In this document: positions 36,884-45,805 of the stretch, piece after piece | How positions within the stretch are numbered: the stretch's first letter is position 1 | Layout of the letters: each line of letters opens with the position of its first letter | Source of the DNA: Sphingobacterium spiritivorum ATCC 33861 | Lineage (GTDB): Bacteria > Bacteroidota > Bacteroidia > Sphingobacteriales > Sphingobacteriaceae | Direction: 5' to 3' | DNA: 64,000 nt | NCBI RefSeq assembly: GCF_000143765.1 | Contig: NZ_GL379771.1 | Location: 930,001-994,000 of the forward strand | Notes under the pieces: generated by a model | Databases searched by the model: none | What the model was told of the DNA's origin: nothing | The model's input: only the letters and a program-made list of their open reading frames with translations | Program-made: the position numbers and the translations under genes

Positions 36884-38278
36884 ATGGGATGTGGCAGTTG
36901 CTCATCCGGTGGAGGTTGTGGAAGCGGAACTGCAGTTGCAGGCGCTACCCCGGCAGGTTGCCAAAGCAATGGCTCTTGCATGACCAGCGGATGTAATAAA
37001 TTAGATGTATATGACTGGCTGTCCAATATGGATATGCCATCTAACTATAAAGCCTTCGATATTGTCGAAGTGCGTTTTAAAGGATCTCGCAAAGATTTTT
37101 TTATCAATACAGACAATCATTACCTGGAAATGGGAGAAATGGTCGTCGTGGAACCTTCTACAGGTGGCTACGATATTGGTCATGTTTCTCTGACCGGTGA
37201 ACTGGTCAGACTGCAGTTGAAAAAAAATAATGTATCTGTAGATGCTGTTACAAAAAAGATATACAGAAAAGCGAACGAGGCGGATGTAAAGAAATTCGAA
37301 GCAGCAAAGGATCTGGAATGGGAAACTATGCACAAAGCGAGAAAACTAGCTTTGGATCTGGGACTTTCCATGAAGATATCCGATGTTGATTATCAGGGTG
37401 ACAAGACAAAAGCTACCTTTTACTACACAGCAGAGGGTCGTGTGGATTTTCGGGAACTCATCAAAAAAATGGCGGAATCCTTTAGGATACGTATAGAGAT
37501 GAGACAGATCGGTATGCGTCAGGAAGCAAGTCGTCTGGGTGGAATCGGATCCTGTGGCCGGGAACTTTGTTGTTCCACCTGGCTCACAGACTTCAAAACT
37601 GTATCTACTTCAGCTGCACGCTATCAAAATCTTTCGCTTAACACGCTTAAATTAGCTGGACAATGTGGCAAACTAAAGTGTTGTCTCAACTATGAGCTGG
37701 ACAGCTATATGGACGCATTAAAGGATATCCCGAATAATGTAGACCGTATCGAAACAGTTATTGGTACCGCTTATCTTCAAAAAACCGATATTTTCAAAAA
37801 GACAATGTGGTATGCTTATCCGAAAGCGGAAAACTGGATACCACTGTCTGTAGATAAGGTAAAAGAATTCATCGAAATGAATCGTGAAGGAAGAAAACCG
37901 GAAGAACTGGTTAATCCTAACATTCAGGAAGAAGTGGAAAAACCTGTTGTCTACGATTATGAAAATGTAGTCGGCCAAGATAGTCTGACACGATTGGATG
38001 AACGCAGAAAGAAAAAATCCAAAAGCAAAAACCGCAATAAAAACAAACAAACGGTACAGAAAGCAGATGGAGTAGCAGAGGACAAAAAATCTGTAAATAA
38101 ACACAATAATAAGCCTCAGCAACCGAAAGTTCAACAAGCGAAAAAGGAAGATAATACGGAATCCAAATCAGCGAAGGAGCCTCAAAATACGGATGCTCCG
38201 AAACCTAAAAAGAGATTCAATAACAGAAACCGTAATAAAGGTAAAAACAATAATAATGGTTCTCAGCCTGCTGAATAA
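36884..38278 (+). CDS. ricT: PSP1/RicT family iron-sulfur-linked regulator
   Basis: This 464-residue protein matches the PSP1 domain of RicT (YaaT) with the paired cysteine motifs CGRELCCSTWL and CGKLKCCLNYEL. In Bacillus, RicT with RicA and RicF binds Fe-S clusters and affects mRNA processing. The N-terminal 45 residues here add a cysteine-rich stretch (MGCGSCSSGGGCGSG and two more CxxC-like groups). The C-terminus (after about residue 370) is a Lys/Asn/Gln-rich basic tail. The holB-ricT adjacency matches the order in Bacillus. Function in this organism is inferred. Confidence 0.88.
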   Translation: MGCGSCSSGGGCGSGTAVAGATPAGCQSNGSCMTSGCNKLDVYDWLSNMDMPSNYKAFDIVEVRFKGSRKDFFINTDNHYLEMGEMVVVEPSTGGYDIGHVSLTGELVRLQLKKNNVSVDAVTKKIYRKANEADVKKFEAAKDLEWETMHKARKLALDLGLSMKISDVDYQGDKTKATFYYTAEGRVDFRELIKKMAESFRIRIEMRQIGMRQEASRLGGIGSCGRELCCSTWLTDFKTVSTSAARYQNLSLNTLKLAGQCGKLKCCLNYELDSYMDALKDIPNNVDRIETVIGTAYLQKTDIFKKTMWYAYPKAENWIPLSVDKVKEFIEMNREGRKPEELVNPNIQEEVEKPVVYDYENVVGQDSLTRLDERRKKKSKSKNRNKNKQTVQKADGVAEDKKSVNKHNNKPQQPKVQQAKKEDNTESKSAKEPQNTDAPKPKKRFNNRNRNKGKNNNNGSQPAE

Positions 38279-38290
38279 GGGGTTAACAAG

Positions 38291-38755
38291 ATGAAAAGAT
38301 TATTTTACGCTTTTATTCTTTTAAATGTACTGGTATTAGCCGGATGTGATCCCAATACCGTAGTGGATGAGAATACCATCATTACGGACAAAAGCTGGCC
38401 GTATAATGTTATTCCAAAAGTAAAAGCACATATTACGGACAAAAATGCTAAGTATGATGTATACCTTAATCTGCGTCACAACGGAGATTACAGATACGCT
38501 AATATTTTTGTCCGTATACATGAAACAAATCCCAAAGGTGTCAGTAAAAAGGAAAGAAGAGAACTTAAACTGGCCGAATTAGATGGCAGATGGACAGGTA
38601 ACAGTGCAGGGAGTTTATATGCACACCAGGCATTGATACATGAAAATTACAGCTTTCCAGATACAGGTGTCTACACTTTTGCTATAGAACAAAATATGCG
38701 CGAAAACCCGTTGAAAGATATCAATGATGTGGGAATAAAAATTGTAAAGAGATAA
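38291..38755 (+). CDS. gldH: Gliding motility lipoprotein GldH
   Basis: This 154-residue lipoprotein has a signal peptide ending in the lipobox VLAGC at Cys19, then a GldH-like domain. GldH is one of the lipoproteins needed for Bacteroidota gliding and type IX secretion in studied species. It can also be present in non-gliding species. It lies 12 bases after ricT and two bases before the next small gene. Confidence 0.85.
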   Translation: MKRLFYAFILLNVLVLAGCDPNTVVDENTIITDKSWPYNVIPKVKAHITDKNAKYDVYLNLRHNGDYRYANIFVRIHETNPKGVSKKERRELKLAELDGRWTGNSAGSLYAHQALIHENYSFPDTGVYTFAIEQNMRENPLKDINDVGIKIVKR

Positions 38756-38757
38756 CT

Positions 38758-38952
38758 ATGAATAAATTTAACCAGATCTTAGTCCATCCTAATTTTAGTT
38801 ATATCTACCTTTTCTTAGTTGTTATTTGTGCTGTTTCATTCTTTGTAATGGATGAAAAACATCCATTCAAAACCTATATTTTTCCGATAGTAATTGTTTT
38901 ATTTTTACTACAACGATACCGCAGATACCTGATCCAACGTAATCAAAAGTAA
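38758..38952 (+). CDS. Small two-helix membrane protein
   Basis: This 64-residue protein has two hydrophobic segments (FSYIYLFLVVICAVSFFVMD and FKTYIFPIVIVLFLL) and a basic tail (RYRRYLIQRNQK). I recognise no family. It is squeezed between gldH (gap of two bases) and lpxK (gap of seven), so it is almost certainly transcribed with them. Confidence 0.7.
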   Translation: MNKFNQILVHPNFSYIYLFLVVICAVSFFVMDEKHPFKTYIFPIVIVLFLLQRYRRYLIQRNQK

Positions 38953-38959
38953 TTTGGCT

Positions 38960-39988
38960 ATGCTACTGTTAAGATGGTTTCTATTTCCAATTACCATTAT
39001 CTACACCAGCATTATATGGCTTAGAAATCGTCTGTACGATTATCAGCTATTGAAAAGCAAAACCTATAATATTCCCCTCATAGTAATAGGAAATCTGGCC
39101 ATAGGTGGAACAGGTAAAAGCCCGATGACAGAGTTTTTGATACGTCTTTTGAAAGACAAAATCAAGCTGGCCACCCTCAGCAGAGGATATGGCCGTAAGA
39201 CAAAGGGATTTAGATTCGTTTCTACCCAATCCACATCAACAGAGGCCGGAGATGAGCCCTTACAGTTCAAACGTAAGTTTCCGGAGATAACCGTAGCTGT
39301 TTGCGAAGATCGCTGTTATGGCGTAGAACAATTAAAAGATAAGCATGATCTGATCATTCTGGACGATGCTTTTCAGCATAGAAAATTAAAACCGACCTAT
39401 TCCATTCTCCTGTTTGAATATACTTCACTGTCAGAACCTGCTATTTTACTCCCTACCGGCAATTTCCGAGATATGATGATGGAAAGCCATAGAGCCAATA
39501 TCATCATCGTAACCAAAACCCCTGAAGACGCAACTGAAGAAGATAAAAGGAAAATCATTAAGAAGATTTCACGTCATAATCCGACAGCTTCCATATATTT
39601 CAGTAAAATCAAATATGATAAATGGATGGATAAGAATGGTTCAGGATGCTATACCAATCTAAAAGAAACCGATGTACTGCTTATTACAGGCATTGCAAAC
39701 CCTAATCCCCTGATCAATCATTTACAACCCAATGTGAACAGATTGATTCATATGTCCTATTCGGATCATCATGCTTTTTCAGAGACCGATATCAATAAAA
39801 TAGAAGAGATGTACAAAGCTATTACAGGATCAAATAAACTTATTTTGACTACAGAAAAAGACTTCCAGCGCCTTTATGGAACACGTCTGCATCATTTCCC
39901 GTTTTACTATATCCCCATTCAGATAGCATTCGATACAGCCGATTATCAAAATATAGAAAGAAGCATTTTTAGTCATTTAGGTCTCTGA
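38960..39988 (+). CDS. lpxK: Tetraacyldisaccharide 4'-kinase (lipid A synthesis)
   Basis: The ATG at 38960 (342 residues) is preferred to a TTG two codons upstream. LpxK phosphorylates the 4' position of the lipid A disaccharide at the inner membrane. The protein has an N-terminal membrane-associated helix, the nucleotide motif GNLAIGGTGKSPMTEFL and the LDDAFQHRKLKPTYSILLFE segment. It confirms lipopolysaccharide synthesis. It ends the holB-led operon. Confidence 0.94.
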   Translation: MLLLRWFLFPITIIYTSIIWLRNRLYDYQLLKSKTYNIPLIVIGNLAIGGTGKSPMTEFLIRLLKDKIKLATLSRGYGRKTKGFRFVSTQSTSTEAGDEPLQFKRKFPEITVAVCEDRCYGVEQLKDKHDLIILDDAFQHRKLKPTYSILLFEYTSLSEPAILLPTGNFRDMMMESHRANIIIVTKTPEDATEEDKRKIIKKISRHNPTASIYFSKIKYDKWMDKNGSGCYTNLKETDVLLITGIANPNPLINHLQPNVNRLIHMSYSDHHAFSETDINKIEEMYKAITGSNKLILTTEKDFQRLYGTRLHHFPFYYIPIQIAFDTADYQNIERSIFSHLGL

Positions 39989-40343
39989 CAGGCCTGTTTC
40001 CTTATATTCACGTCTGACACCTATTCATCTGTTGGTCACATCTTGTTTTCACTTGGCTGATCCCATATGTTTTCTGCTTTTTTAAGTAAAATAAGGCATT
40101 TGAACAGCTATTGTCCCTAAATCCATTGTAATCTGGTTCAGATTTCCCTAAATACAGCGTTTTATTGTAACACAATAATTACAATTTAAACTATTGATTA
40201 TCAAATATTTACAAATAATGAAAATGTTAAGTAATGTTAAAAAGTAACAAACCTGATACAATTATATACTAAGCCCTGTTAAAAAGCAGTTATTAATGTA
40301 AAGAATTTAATAATTGAGTTTTAAACGTATAAATTTTAACAAG
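39989..40343. other. AT-rich gap between lpxK and a small secreted protein gene
   Basis: This 355-base stretch has no convincing gene or RNA. A 7-bp inverted repeat TTATTGT-AAC-ACAATAA is at 40162-40178 and might be an operator. I find no clear terminator for lpxK. Confidence 0.4.
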
Positions 40344-40826
40344 ATGAAAAAATTAGTTTTAACAGGTATCGGATTTTTCTTAGCATTAGGATTAACATTT
40401 GCGCAAGCGCAACAAACCCAGTCACCAGAAGATAATGCAAAACAAGTAGTTACTGTATTGACTCAACAACTTACATTGACAGAAGAGCAGCAACCAACTG
40501 TATATAATGCAACCTTGGAATATGCAAAAGCAGAACAAGCATTATTAGCAGATAACACAGCATCTAAAGAAGCTAAAGCAGAGCAGATTGCAAAACTTCA
40601 GGCACAGACTGATGCCAAAATCATTGAGGTATTGACAGATGAGCAAAAGCCACTTTTTGAAAAAATTGTAGCAGAAAGAGCTCCGGTAACAATTCCTGAA
40701 TCAGCTCCTGCAGAAGTACCTGCAACTGAGCCATCCACTACTGAGCCGGTTGAGCCAGCACAACCAGTAGAACAAACTCAGCCGACTGAACAACCAACTG
40801 AGCAACCTGCGCAGCCGGTACAATAA
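40344..40826 (+). CDS. Small secreted LTXXQ-like protein with a Pro/Thr/Glu/Gln tail
   Basis: The ATG at 40344 gives 160 residues and a signal peptide (MKKLVLTGIGFFLALGLTFA). The mature part begins with an LTXXQ-like pattern (LTQQLTLTEEQQPTVYNATL; LTDEQKPLFEKI) seen in Spy/CpxP-type periplasmic proteins. The last 45 residues are a repetitive P/T/E/Q/V-rich tail (TEPSTTEPVEPAQPVEQTQP). It is monocistronic with a strong terminator. Envelope location is inferred from the signal peptide. No enzymatic role is visible. Confidence 0.75.
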   Translation: MKKLVLTGIGFFLALGLTFAQAQQTQSPEDNAKQVVTVLTQQLTLTEEQQPTVYNATLEYAKAEQALLADNTASKEAKAEQIAKLQAQTDAKIIEVLTDEQKPLFEKIVAERAPVTIPESAPAEVPATEPSTTEPVEPAQPVEQTQPTEQPTEQPAQPVQ

Positions 40827-40863
40827 CTAGTAAAGCAATAATAGGTTTCATAAATTAGCAATT

Positions 40864-40899
40864 AAGGGGTCTTGTTGAAAAACAAGGCTCCTTTTTTTA
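40864..40899 (+). terminator. Terminator after the secreted protein gene
   Basis: A 13-bp stem with two G-U pairs (AAGGGGTCTTGTT / AACAAGGCTCCTT) and a GAAA loop is followed by a T-run. Confidence 0.85.
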
Positions 40900-41019
40900 T
40901 AATAAGCATTTTTTTAAAGCATAAAACTTAAATTAGCAATTATACCAATGTTTACTATGTAATCAAAGAAAACGGTAATAGAATAGCCAAGACTAACTGT
41001 TTATATTAATAAAGAGGTA

Positions 41020-41058
41020 AAAACAAAAAGGGAAGCAATATAATTGCTTCCCTTTTTA
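41020..41058. terminator. Terminator at the end of dnaA
   Basis: A perfect 15-bp stem (AAAAAGGGAAGCAAT / ATTGCTTCCCTTTTT) with a 3-nt loop lies just beyond the dnaA stop codon on its downstream side. Confidence 0.9.
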
Positions 41059-41076
41059 CGTTCAAAATTTTGATTG

Positions 41077-42504
41077 TTACGATGCTTTTAACTTCTTCAG
41101 GATATCCTGTACATACGTTTTAAACTTCTTGTCTGTTTCTATCAGATCTTCTACTGTCTGGCAGGCATATATCACTGTAGAGTGATCCCGTCCGCCAAAG
41201 AAGTTACCGATAGATTTCAAAGAAGATTTAGTATGATTCTTTGCAAGATACATAGAGATCTGACGCGCTTGTACGATTTCACGTTTCCTAACTTTTGATT
41301 TCACCATTTCTACCGGAACTTCAAAATACTCACATACCAGTTTCTGTATGTATTCCATTGAAATTTCCTTACTGGTATTCTTCACAAAGTTTTTCAGCAT
41401 AGATTTAGCCAGGTTCAGGTCAATCTCCTTTTTGTTAAGGGTAGATTGCGCCAATAATGAAACCATGGCACCTTCTAATTCGCGGACACTGTTATCAATC
41501 TGATGCGCCACATACTCTACTACATTTTCTGGCAATTCAATACCGTCAGAATACATTTTTTTCTTCAGGATTGCCATCCTTGTCTCCAGATCCGGAACCT
41601 GTATATCCGCGGATAATCCCCATTTAAAACGACTTAATAATCGTTCTTCCAATCCTGCCAGATCTTTAGGCGCCTTATCAGAAGTCAGAATAATCTGTTT
41701 ACCCGACTGGTGAAGATGATTAAAGATGTGGAAGAAAATGTCCTGGGTCTTCTCCTTACCGGCAAAATTGTGCACATCATCCATGATGATGACATCCATT
41801 GCCTGATAAAAATTCACAAAGTCATTGATTGTATTATTCTTTAATGAATCTACAAACTGCTGACAGAATTTTTCACAGGATACATAGATAACCAACTTAT
41901 CCGGGAGATTACGCTTGATCTCATTTCCAATGGCCTGGGATAAATGGGTTTTACCTAACCCTACATCTCCGTATAACATCAAAGGATTAAAAGAAGTTCC
42001 TCCGGGTTTATTTGCTACAGCAAACCCTGCAGATCTTGCCAGTCTGTTACATTCACCTTCGATAAAATTATCAAAAGTATAATGCTGATTCAACTGTGGA
42101 TCTACCTGTAACTTCTTTAATCCGGGAATAACAAAAGGATTCTTAATATTCTTATTCAAATTGACCGGCACCGGGATCGATTGACGTTTTCCTTCTGCAC
42201 CGTTTCCATTTGACGGAATATTGGTTGTATAGGGTATATTGGTTGAAGATTTCTCCACCACAATATTATATTCCAACCTTCCCTGCTCTCCCAAAAATTT
42301 TTTGACCGTTTTACGTAAGATACCTACATAATGTTCCTCAAGCCACTCGTAAAAAAATAAGCTCGGCACCTGAATAGTTAAAACGTTCTCATCAAGTTTC
42401 ACCGCTTTCACCGGTTCAAACCAAGTCTTGAAACTTTGCGCAGGTATATTGTCTTTGATAATCTGAAGACAACTATTCCAAACACTTGTGTACGTTTTTT
42501 CCAT
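41077..42504 (-). CDS. dnaA: Chromosomal replication initiator DnaA
   Basis: This 475-residue protein is DnaA. It has an N-terminal domain I (KTYTSVWNSCLQIIKDNIPA), the AAA+ Walker A GDVGLGKTHLSQAIG and Walker B IIMDDVHNF, and the C-terminal DNA-binding signature GGRDHSTVIYA. The helix-turn-helix region precedes that. Its upstream gap to dxs holds no consensus TTATCCACA box, so autoregulation and origin function are likely elsewhere. The best box cluster is 5.5 kb away between nadA and nadB. Confidence 0.97.
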   Translation of the reverse strand: MEKTYTSVWNSCLQIIKDNIPAQSFKTWFEPVKAVKLDENVLTIQVPSLFFYEWLEEHYVGILRKTVKKFLGEQGRLEYNIVVEKSSTNIPYTTNIPSNGNGAEGKRQSIPVPVNLNKNIKNPFVIPGLKKLQVDPQLNQHYTFDNFIEGECNRLARSAGFAVANKPGGTSFNPLMLYGDVGLGKTHLSQAIGNEIKRNLPDKLVIYVSCEKFCQQFVDSLKNNTINDFVNFYQAMDVIIMDDVHNFAGKEKTQDIFFHIFNHLHQSGKQIILTSDKAPKDLAGLEERLLSRFKWGLSADIQVPDLETRMAILKKKMYSDGIELPENVVEYVAHQIDNSVRELEGAMVSLLAQSTLNKKEIDLNLAKSMLKNFVKNTSKEISMEYIQKLVCEYFEVPVEMVKSKVRKREIVQARQISMYLAKNHTKSSLKSIGNFFGGRDHSTVIYACQTVEDLIETDKKFKTYVQDILKKLKAS

Positions 42505-42887
42505 TCTAAAATTGTTAATAACTTGATTTACAATATCTGACCAAAAAATTGTTCATAACTTTCTCTTAAAACGAAGATGGCAAAAAAAATTCAGCTAAAA
42601 AATTAAAAAGTAAAAAAATACACAACGTATTAATAAACAATAACTTACATCATTTTTTAGAGATTTTTTACTAAAATTCACAGGCAAAATTTTAGTTTTC
42701 AACATCAGCTCTTATGATGGGCTCGATACCCCCAATTTAGTAACTTTTATTGAATTTAAAAAATCAATGTGGAAAACTATGTTTTAAAATCGCGGCAAAT
42801 TTTCAGATAATTTTATAAGTATAAAGCATAAAAAAGGAGTTGAAAATTTCAACTCCTTTTTTCAAATTTTAATATGGTATAATCTAT
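42505..42887. other. dnaA upstream region and dxs 3' end
   Basis: This gap between dnaA and dxs (both minus strand) is AT-rich and contains the dxs terminator at about 42830-42862. Only one degenerate DnaA-like box (TGTGGAAAA near 42768) is seen. No gene is seen. Confidence 0.5.
42830..42864 (-). terminator. Terminator downstream of dxs
   Basis: A near-perfect palindrome of AAAAAAGGAGTTGAAA and TTTCAACTCCTTTTTT forms a 16-bp stem just past the dxs stop. Confidence 0.85.
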
Positions 42888-44816
42888 CTATCCGACAAGA
42901 GAATCTGTTTTACGGATAGTGGATAATTTTCTGCATTGCTCAGCAATAGCCTCCGCATCATAATGACACAAATTCCAAAGCTCTTTTTGCTCACCGTGCT
43001 CTACAATCTGATCTGGAATACCAAGACGAACAACATGAGATTGATAACCATTATCTACCATAAATTCGAGTACTGCAGACCCCATTCCTCCCTGTAAACA
43101 ACCATCCTCTACGGTGATCACTTTTTTATATTTACGGAAGACCTCGTGTAACAATTCTTTATCCAAAGGCTTGACAAATCGCAAATCGTAATGTGCCGGA
43201 TAAATACCTTCTTCATTCAATACACGAATTGCTTTTACAGCTTCGTTACCTATACTGCCAATGCTTAATATAGCAACCTCTTCTCCGTCCGATACTTTAC
43301 GGCCTTTTCCGATTTCTATTTCTTTAAATGGTCTCTTCCAATCAGGCATTACCCCTGCACCGCGAGGATAACGGATCACAAATGGTCCTTTATTCTCCAA
43401 TTGTGCCGTATACATCAGATTACGAAGTTCTTCCTCATTCATAGGAGCAGACACAATCATATTTGGTATACAACGCATATAGGCAAGATCGTATGCACCG
43501 TGATGTGTAGGACCATCTGCCCCTGCCACACCTGCACGGTCCAGACAGAATACCACATTCAGGTTTTGTAAGGCTACATCATGAATAACCTGGTCATACG
43601 CCCGTTGCATAAATGAAGAGTAGATATTACAAAATGGAAGTAATCCCTGTGTAGCCAGTCCAGCACTGAATGTAACAGCATGCTGTTCAGCAATACCTAC
43701 GTCAAAAGCGCGGGTAGGCATAGCTTTCATCATGATATTCATGGAAGATCCTGACGGCATAGCCGGAGTAATTCCCATTATTTTCTTATTATTCTCAGCC
43801 AGCTCAACTAACGTATGTCCGAATACGTCCTGATACTTAGGTGCAACAGGCTTGTCAGAAACAGATTTTTTAATTTCTCCTGTGATTTTGTCGAAAAGAC
43901 CCGGTGCATGCCACAGTGTCTGATCTTTCTCGGCTAAAGCATATCCTTTACCTTTTACTGTAACGCAATGCAGAAGTTTCGGTCCCGGAATATGTTTAAG
44001 ATCTTCCAGTGTTTTGGCTAATTTCTTGACATCATGTCCATCTACAGGTCCGAAATATCTGAAATTTAAAGATTCGAAAAGATTTGCATTCTTCAGCAGA
44101 GATCCCTTAATCCCACGTTCAAGCTTCTTAGCTATCCCAAGTGCATCTGGTCCCACCTCTGAGATTTTAGAAAGTACAGCAGCCAGATCATCTCTGAATC
44201 TGTTGTAACGTTTAGACGTCGTTATACTGGTCAGATATTCTTTCATCGCTCCTACATTCGGATCGATGGACATACAGTTATCATTTAGAATAACCAGTAA
44301 ATTAGATTTCTCTATTCCGGCGTGATTCAGCGCTTCAAAGGCCAATCCGGCAGTAAGTGCTCCATCTCCTATTACAGCTACATGCTGTCTGTCTTCTTCT
44401 CCTTTATAATGAGAAGCTACAGCCATACCAAGAGCTGCTGATATAGATGTAGAAGAGTGACCTACACCAAAAGTATCATACTCACTTTCATTCCGGTTTG
44501 GAAAACCCGAAATACCATTTAGTACCCGGTTTGTATCAAATACATCCCTTCTCCCCGTCAATATCTTGTGACCATAGGCCTGATGACCTACATCCCAGAT
44601 CAATTGATCATAAGGTGTATTTAACACGTAATGAAGAGCAACGGTTAATTCTACTACCCCTAAACTTGCTGCAAAATGCCCTCCGTTCACGGAGACAATA
44701 TCAATAATATATTGTCTAAGCTCTTTACATACCTGCAATAAATCTTCTTCCTTTAATTTCTTAAGATCTGAAGGAAAGTTTATTTTTTGCAATAGTTCTC
44801 CAGCTTCTACCTGCAT
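42888..44816 (-). CDS. dxs: 1-deoxy-D-xylulose-5-phosphate synthase
   Basis: This 642-residue thiamine-diphosphate enzyme is DXS, the first step of the MEP isoprenoid route and a source of thiamine and pyridoxal precursors. It shows the TPP motif [35 protein letters not shown] and the transketolase-like [18 protein letters not shown]. It diverges from scpA. The thiL gene for thiamine diphosphate formation lies nearby, though this may be coincidence. Confidence 0.97.
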   Translation of the reverse strand: MQVEAGELLQKINFPSDLKKLKEEDLLQVCKELRQYIIDIVSVNGGHFAASLGVVELTVALHYVLNTPYDQLIWDVGHQAYGHKILTGRRDVFDTNRVLNGISGFPNRNESEYDTFGVGHSSTSISAALGMAVASHYKGEEDRQHVAVIGDGALTAGLAFEALNHAGIEKSNLLVILNDNCMSIDPNVGAMKEYLTSITTSKRYNRFRDDLAAVLSKISEVGPDALGIAKKLERGIKGSLLKNANLFESLNFRYFGPVDGHDVKKLAKTLEDLKHIPGPKLLHCVTVKGKGYALAEKDQTLWHAPGLFDKITGEIKKSVSDKPVAPKYQDVFGHTLVELAENNKKIMGITPAMPSGSSMNIMMKAMPTRAFDVGIAEQHAVTFSAGLATQGLLPFCNIYSSFMQRAYDQVIHDVALQNLNVVFCLDRAGVAGADGPTHHGAYDLAYMRCIPNMIVSAPMNEEELRNLMYTAQLENKGPFVIRYPRGAGVMPDWKRPFKEIEIGKGRKVSDGEEVAILSIGSIGNEAVKAIRVLNEEGIYPAHYDLRFVKPLDKELLHEVFRKYKKVITVEDGCLQGGMGSAVLEFMVDNGYQSHVVRLGIPDQIVEHGEQKELWNLCHYDAEAIAEQCRKLSTIRKTDSLVG

Positions 44817-44949
44817 AGTTTTTCCGATTTCAAAATAAGATACAAAGTAACAATTTTTTATTTACATAAATCATATAACAATTCGTAATTGTTATGGTTT
44901 ACATAGGTTCTATAATAAACTAATTTATTAATAATTTTTTATAATTATG

Positions 44950-44957
44950 TACTTTTG
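44950..44957 (+). promoter_or_regulatory. Candidate -7 box of scpA, implying a very short leader
   Basis: TACTTTTG matches TAnnTTTG and ends only five bases before the scpA ATG at 44963. A start at the usual distance would fall at the first codon. Confidence 0.4.
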
Positions 44958-44962
44958 AATCT

Positions 44963-45751
44963 ATGAATGCAAGTGAGGGTTACGAAATTAAGTTAGACCA
45001 GTTTGAAGGTCCGTTTGATCTGCTGTTGTTTTTTATAGAGCGTGATGAATTGAATATCCATGATATAGCGATCTCTAAAATTACAGATGATTTTCTGGAT
45101 TACATACAGAAGATGCAGGCTTTGAATATAGAACTCGCGAGTGAGTTTATATTTGTAGCTTCTACCCTCATGCGTATCAAAGCTAAAATGCTTTTACCAC
45201 GTCCTGATCTGGATGAAAATGAAAATGAAATAGATCTTAAAAAGGAATTGGTACAAAAACTGATACTCTATAAACAGTTCAAAAATATTTGTGAAGATTT
45301 AAAGGGACTTGAAGAAAATCGTCTCAGGTATCATTTAAGAGGAAATATCGGTTATGATCTGAAGAATACTAACCGTCCTGTACAGGACGGAGAAGAATTG
45401 TCCTCATTCGATCTTTATAAACTGATGATGGTATATGAACGTATGATGTACCATTATGCTAATCGTGTACAGGAAGTCAAACATACTGTTGTTAAGTATC
45501 CGTATACCATAGAACAACAAAAAAGAGTAATTAAAGAATTGATAGAAATGAATGAGAAACTGGATTTTAACAGTATCCGAAAGAGTTCAGAAAACAAAGT
45601 TCATTTCGTCTATAATTTTTTAGCTATTCTCGAAATGCTGCAGCAACGCTTATTAGAGATTGAGGTAGGATTGGGATACAATAATTTTTGGGTTGAAAAA
45701 AAAGATCCCAATGTACCTGATCCGGAAGTACTGGAAATGGAAGAAAATTAA
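44963..45751 (+). CDS. scpA: Segregation and condensation protein A
   Basis: This 262-residue protein is ScpA, the kleisin that bridges SMC heads. The start region YEIKLDQFEGPFDLLLFFIE and DLYKLMMVYERMM are typical. ScpA with ScpB and SMC condenses and segregates origins after loading at parS by ParB. The scpB gene is not in the window. Directly after its stop is a long palindromic terminator that contains a parS-like core. Confidence 0.95.
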   Translation: MNASEGYEIKLDQFEGPFDLLLFFIERDELNIHDIAISKITDDFLDYIQKMQALNIELASEFIFVASTLMRIKAKMLLPRPDLDENENEIDLKKELVQKLILYKQFKNICEDLKGLEENRLRYHLRGNIGYDLKNTNRPVQDGEELSSFDLYKLMMVYERMMYHYANRVQEVKHTVVKYPYTIEQQKRVIKELIEMNEKLDFNSIRKSSENKVHFVYNFLAILEMLQQRLLEIEVGLGYNNFWVEKKDPNVPDPEVLEMEEN

Positions 45752-45787
45752 AAAAGCAGCTGTTTCATGTGAAACAGCTGCTTTTTT
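45751..45787. terminator. Palindromic terminator after scpA, containing a parS-like core
   Basis: A perfect 17-bp stem with a 2-nt loop lies between convergent scpA and thiL. Its centre TGTTTCATGTGAAACA (45761-45776) differs from the parS consensus TGTTTCACGTGAAACA by one base. A and T runs on both sides suit termination in both directions. Confidence 0.85.
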
Positions 45788-45805
45788 TCTATAGTAATCA
45801 CTACT

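Noticed and set aside
42505..42887. dnaA upstream gap as the origin
   Set aside because: No consensus TTATCCACA box is present; only one degenerate match is seen, against two tandem pairs in the nadA-nadB gap.
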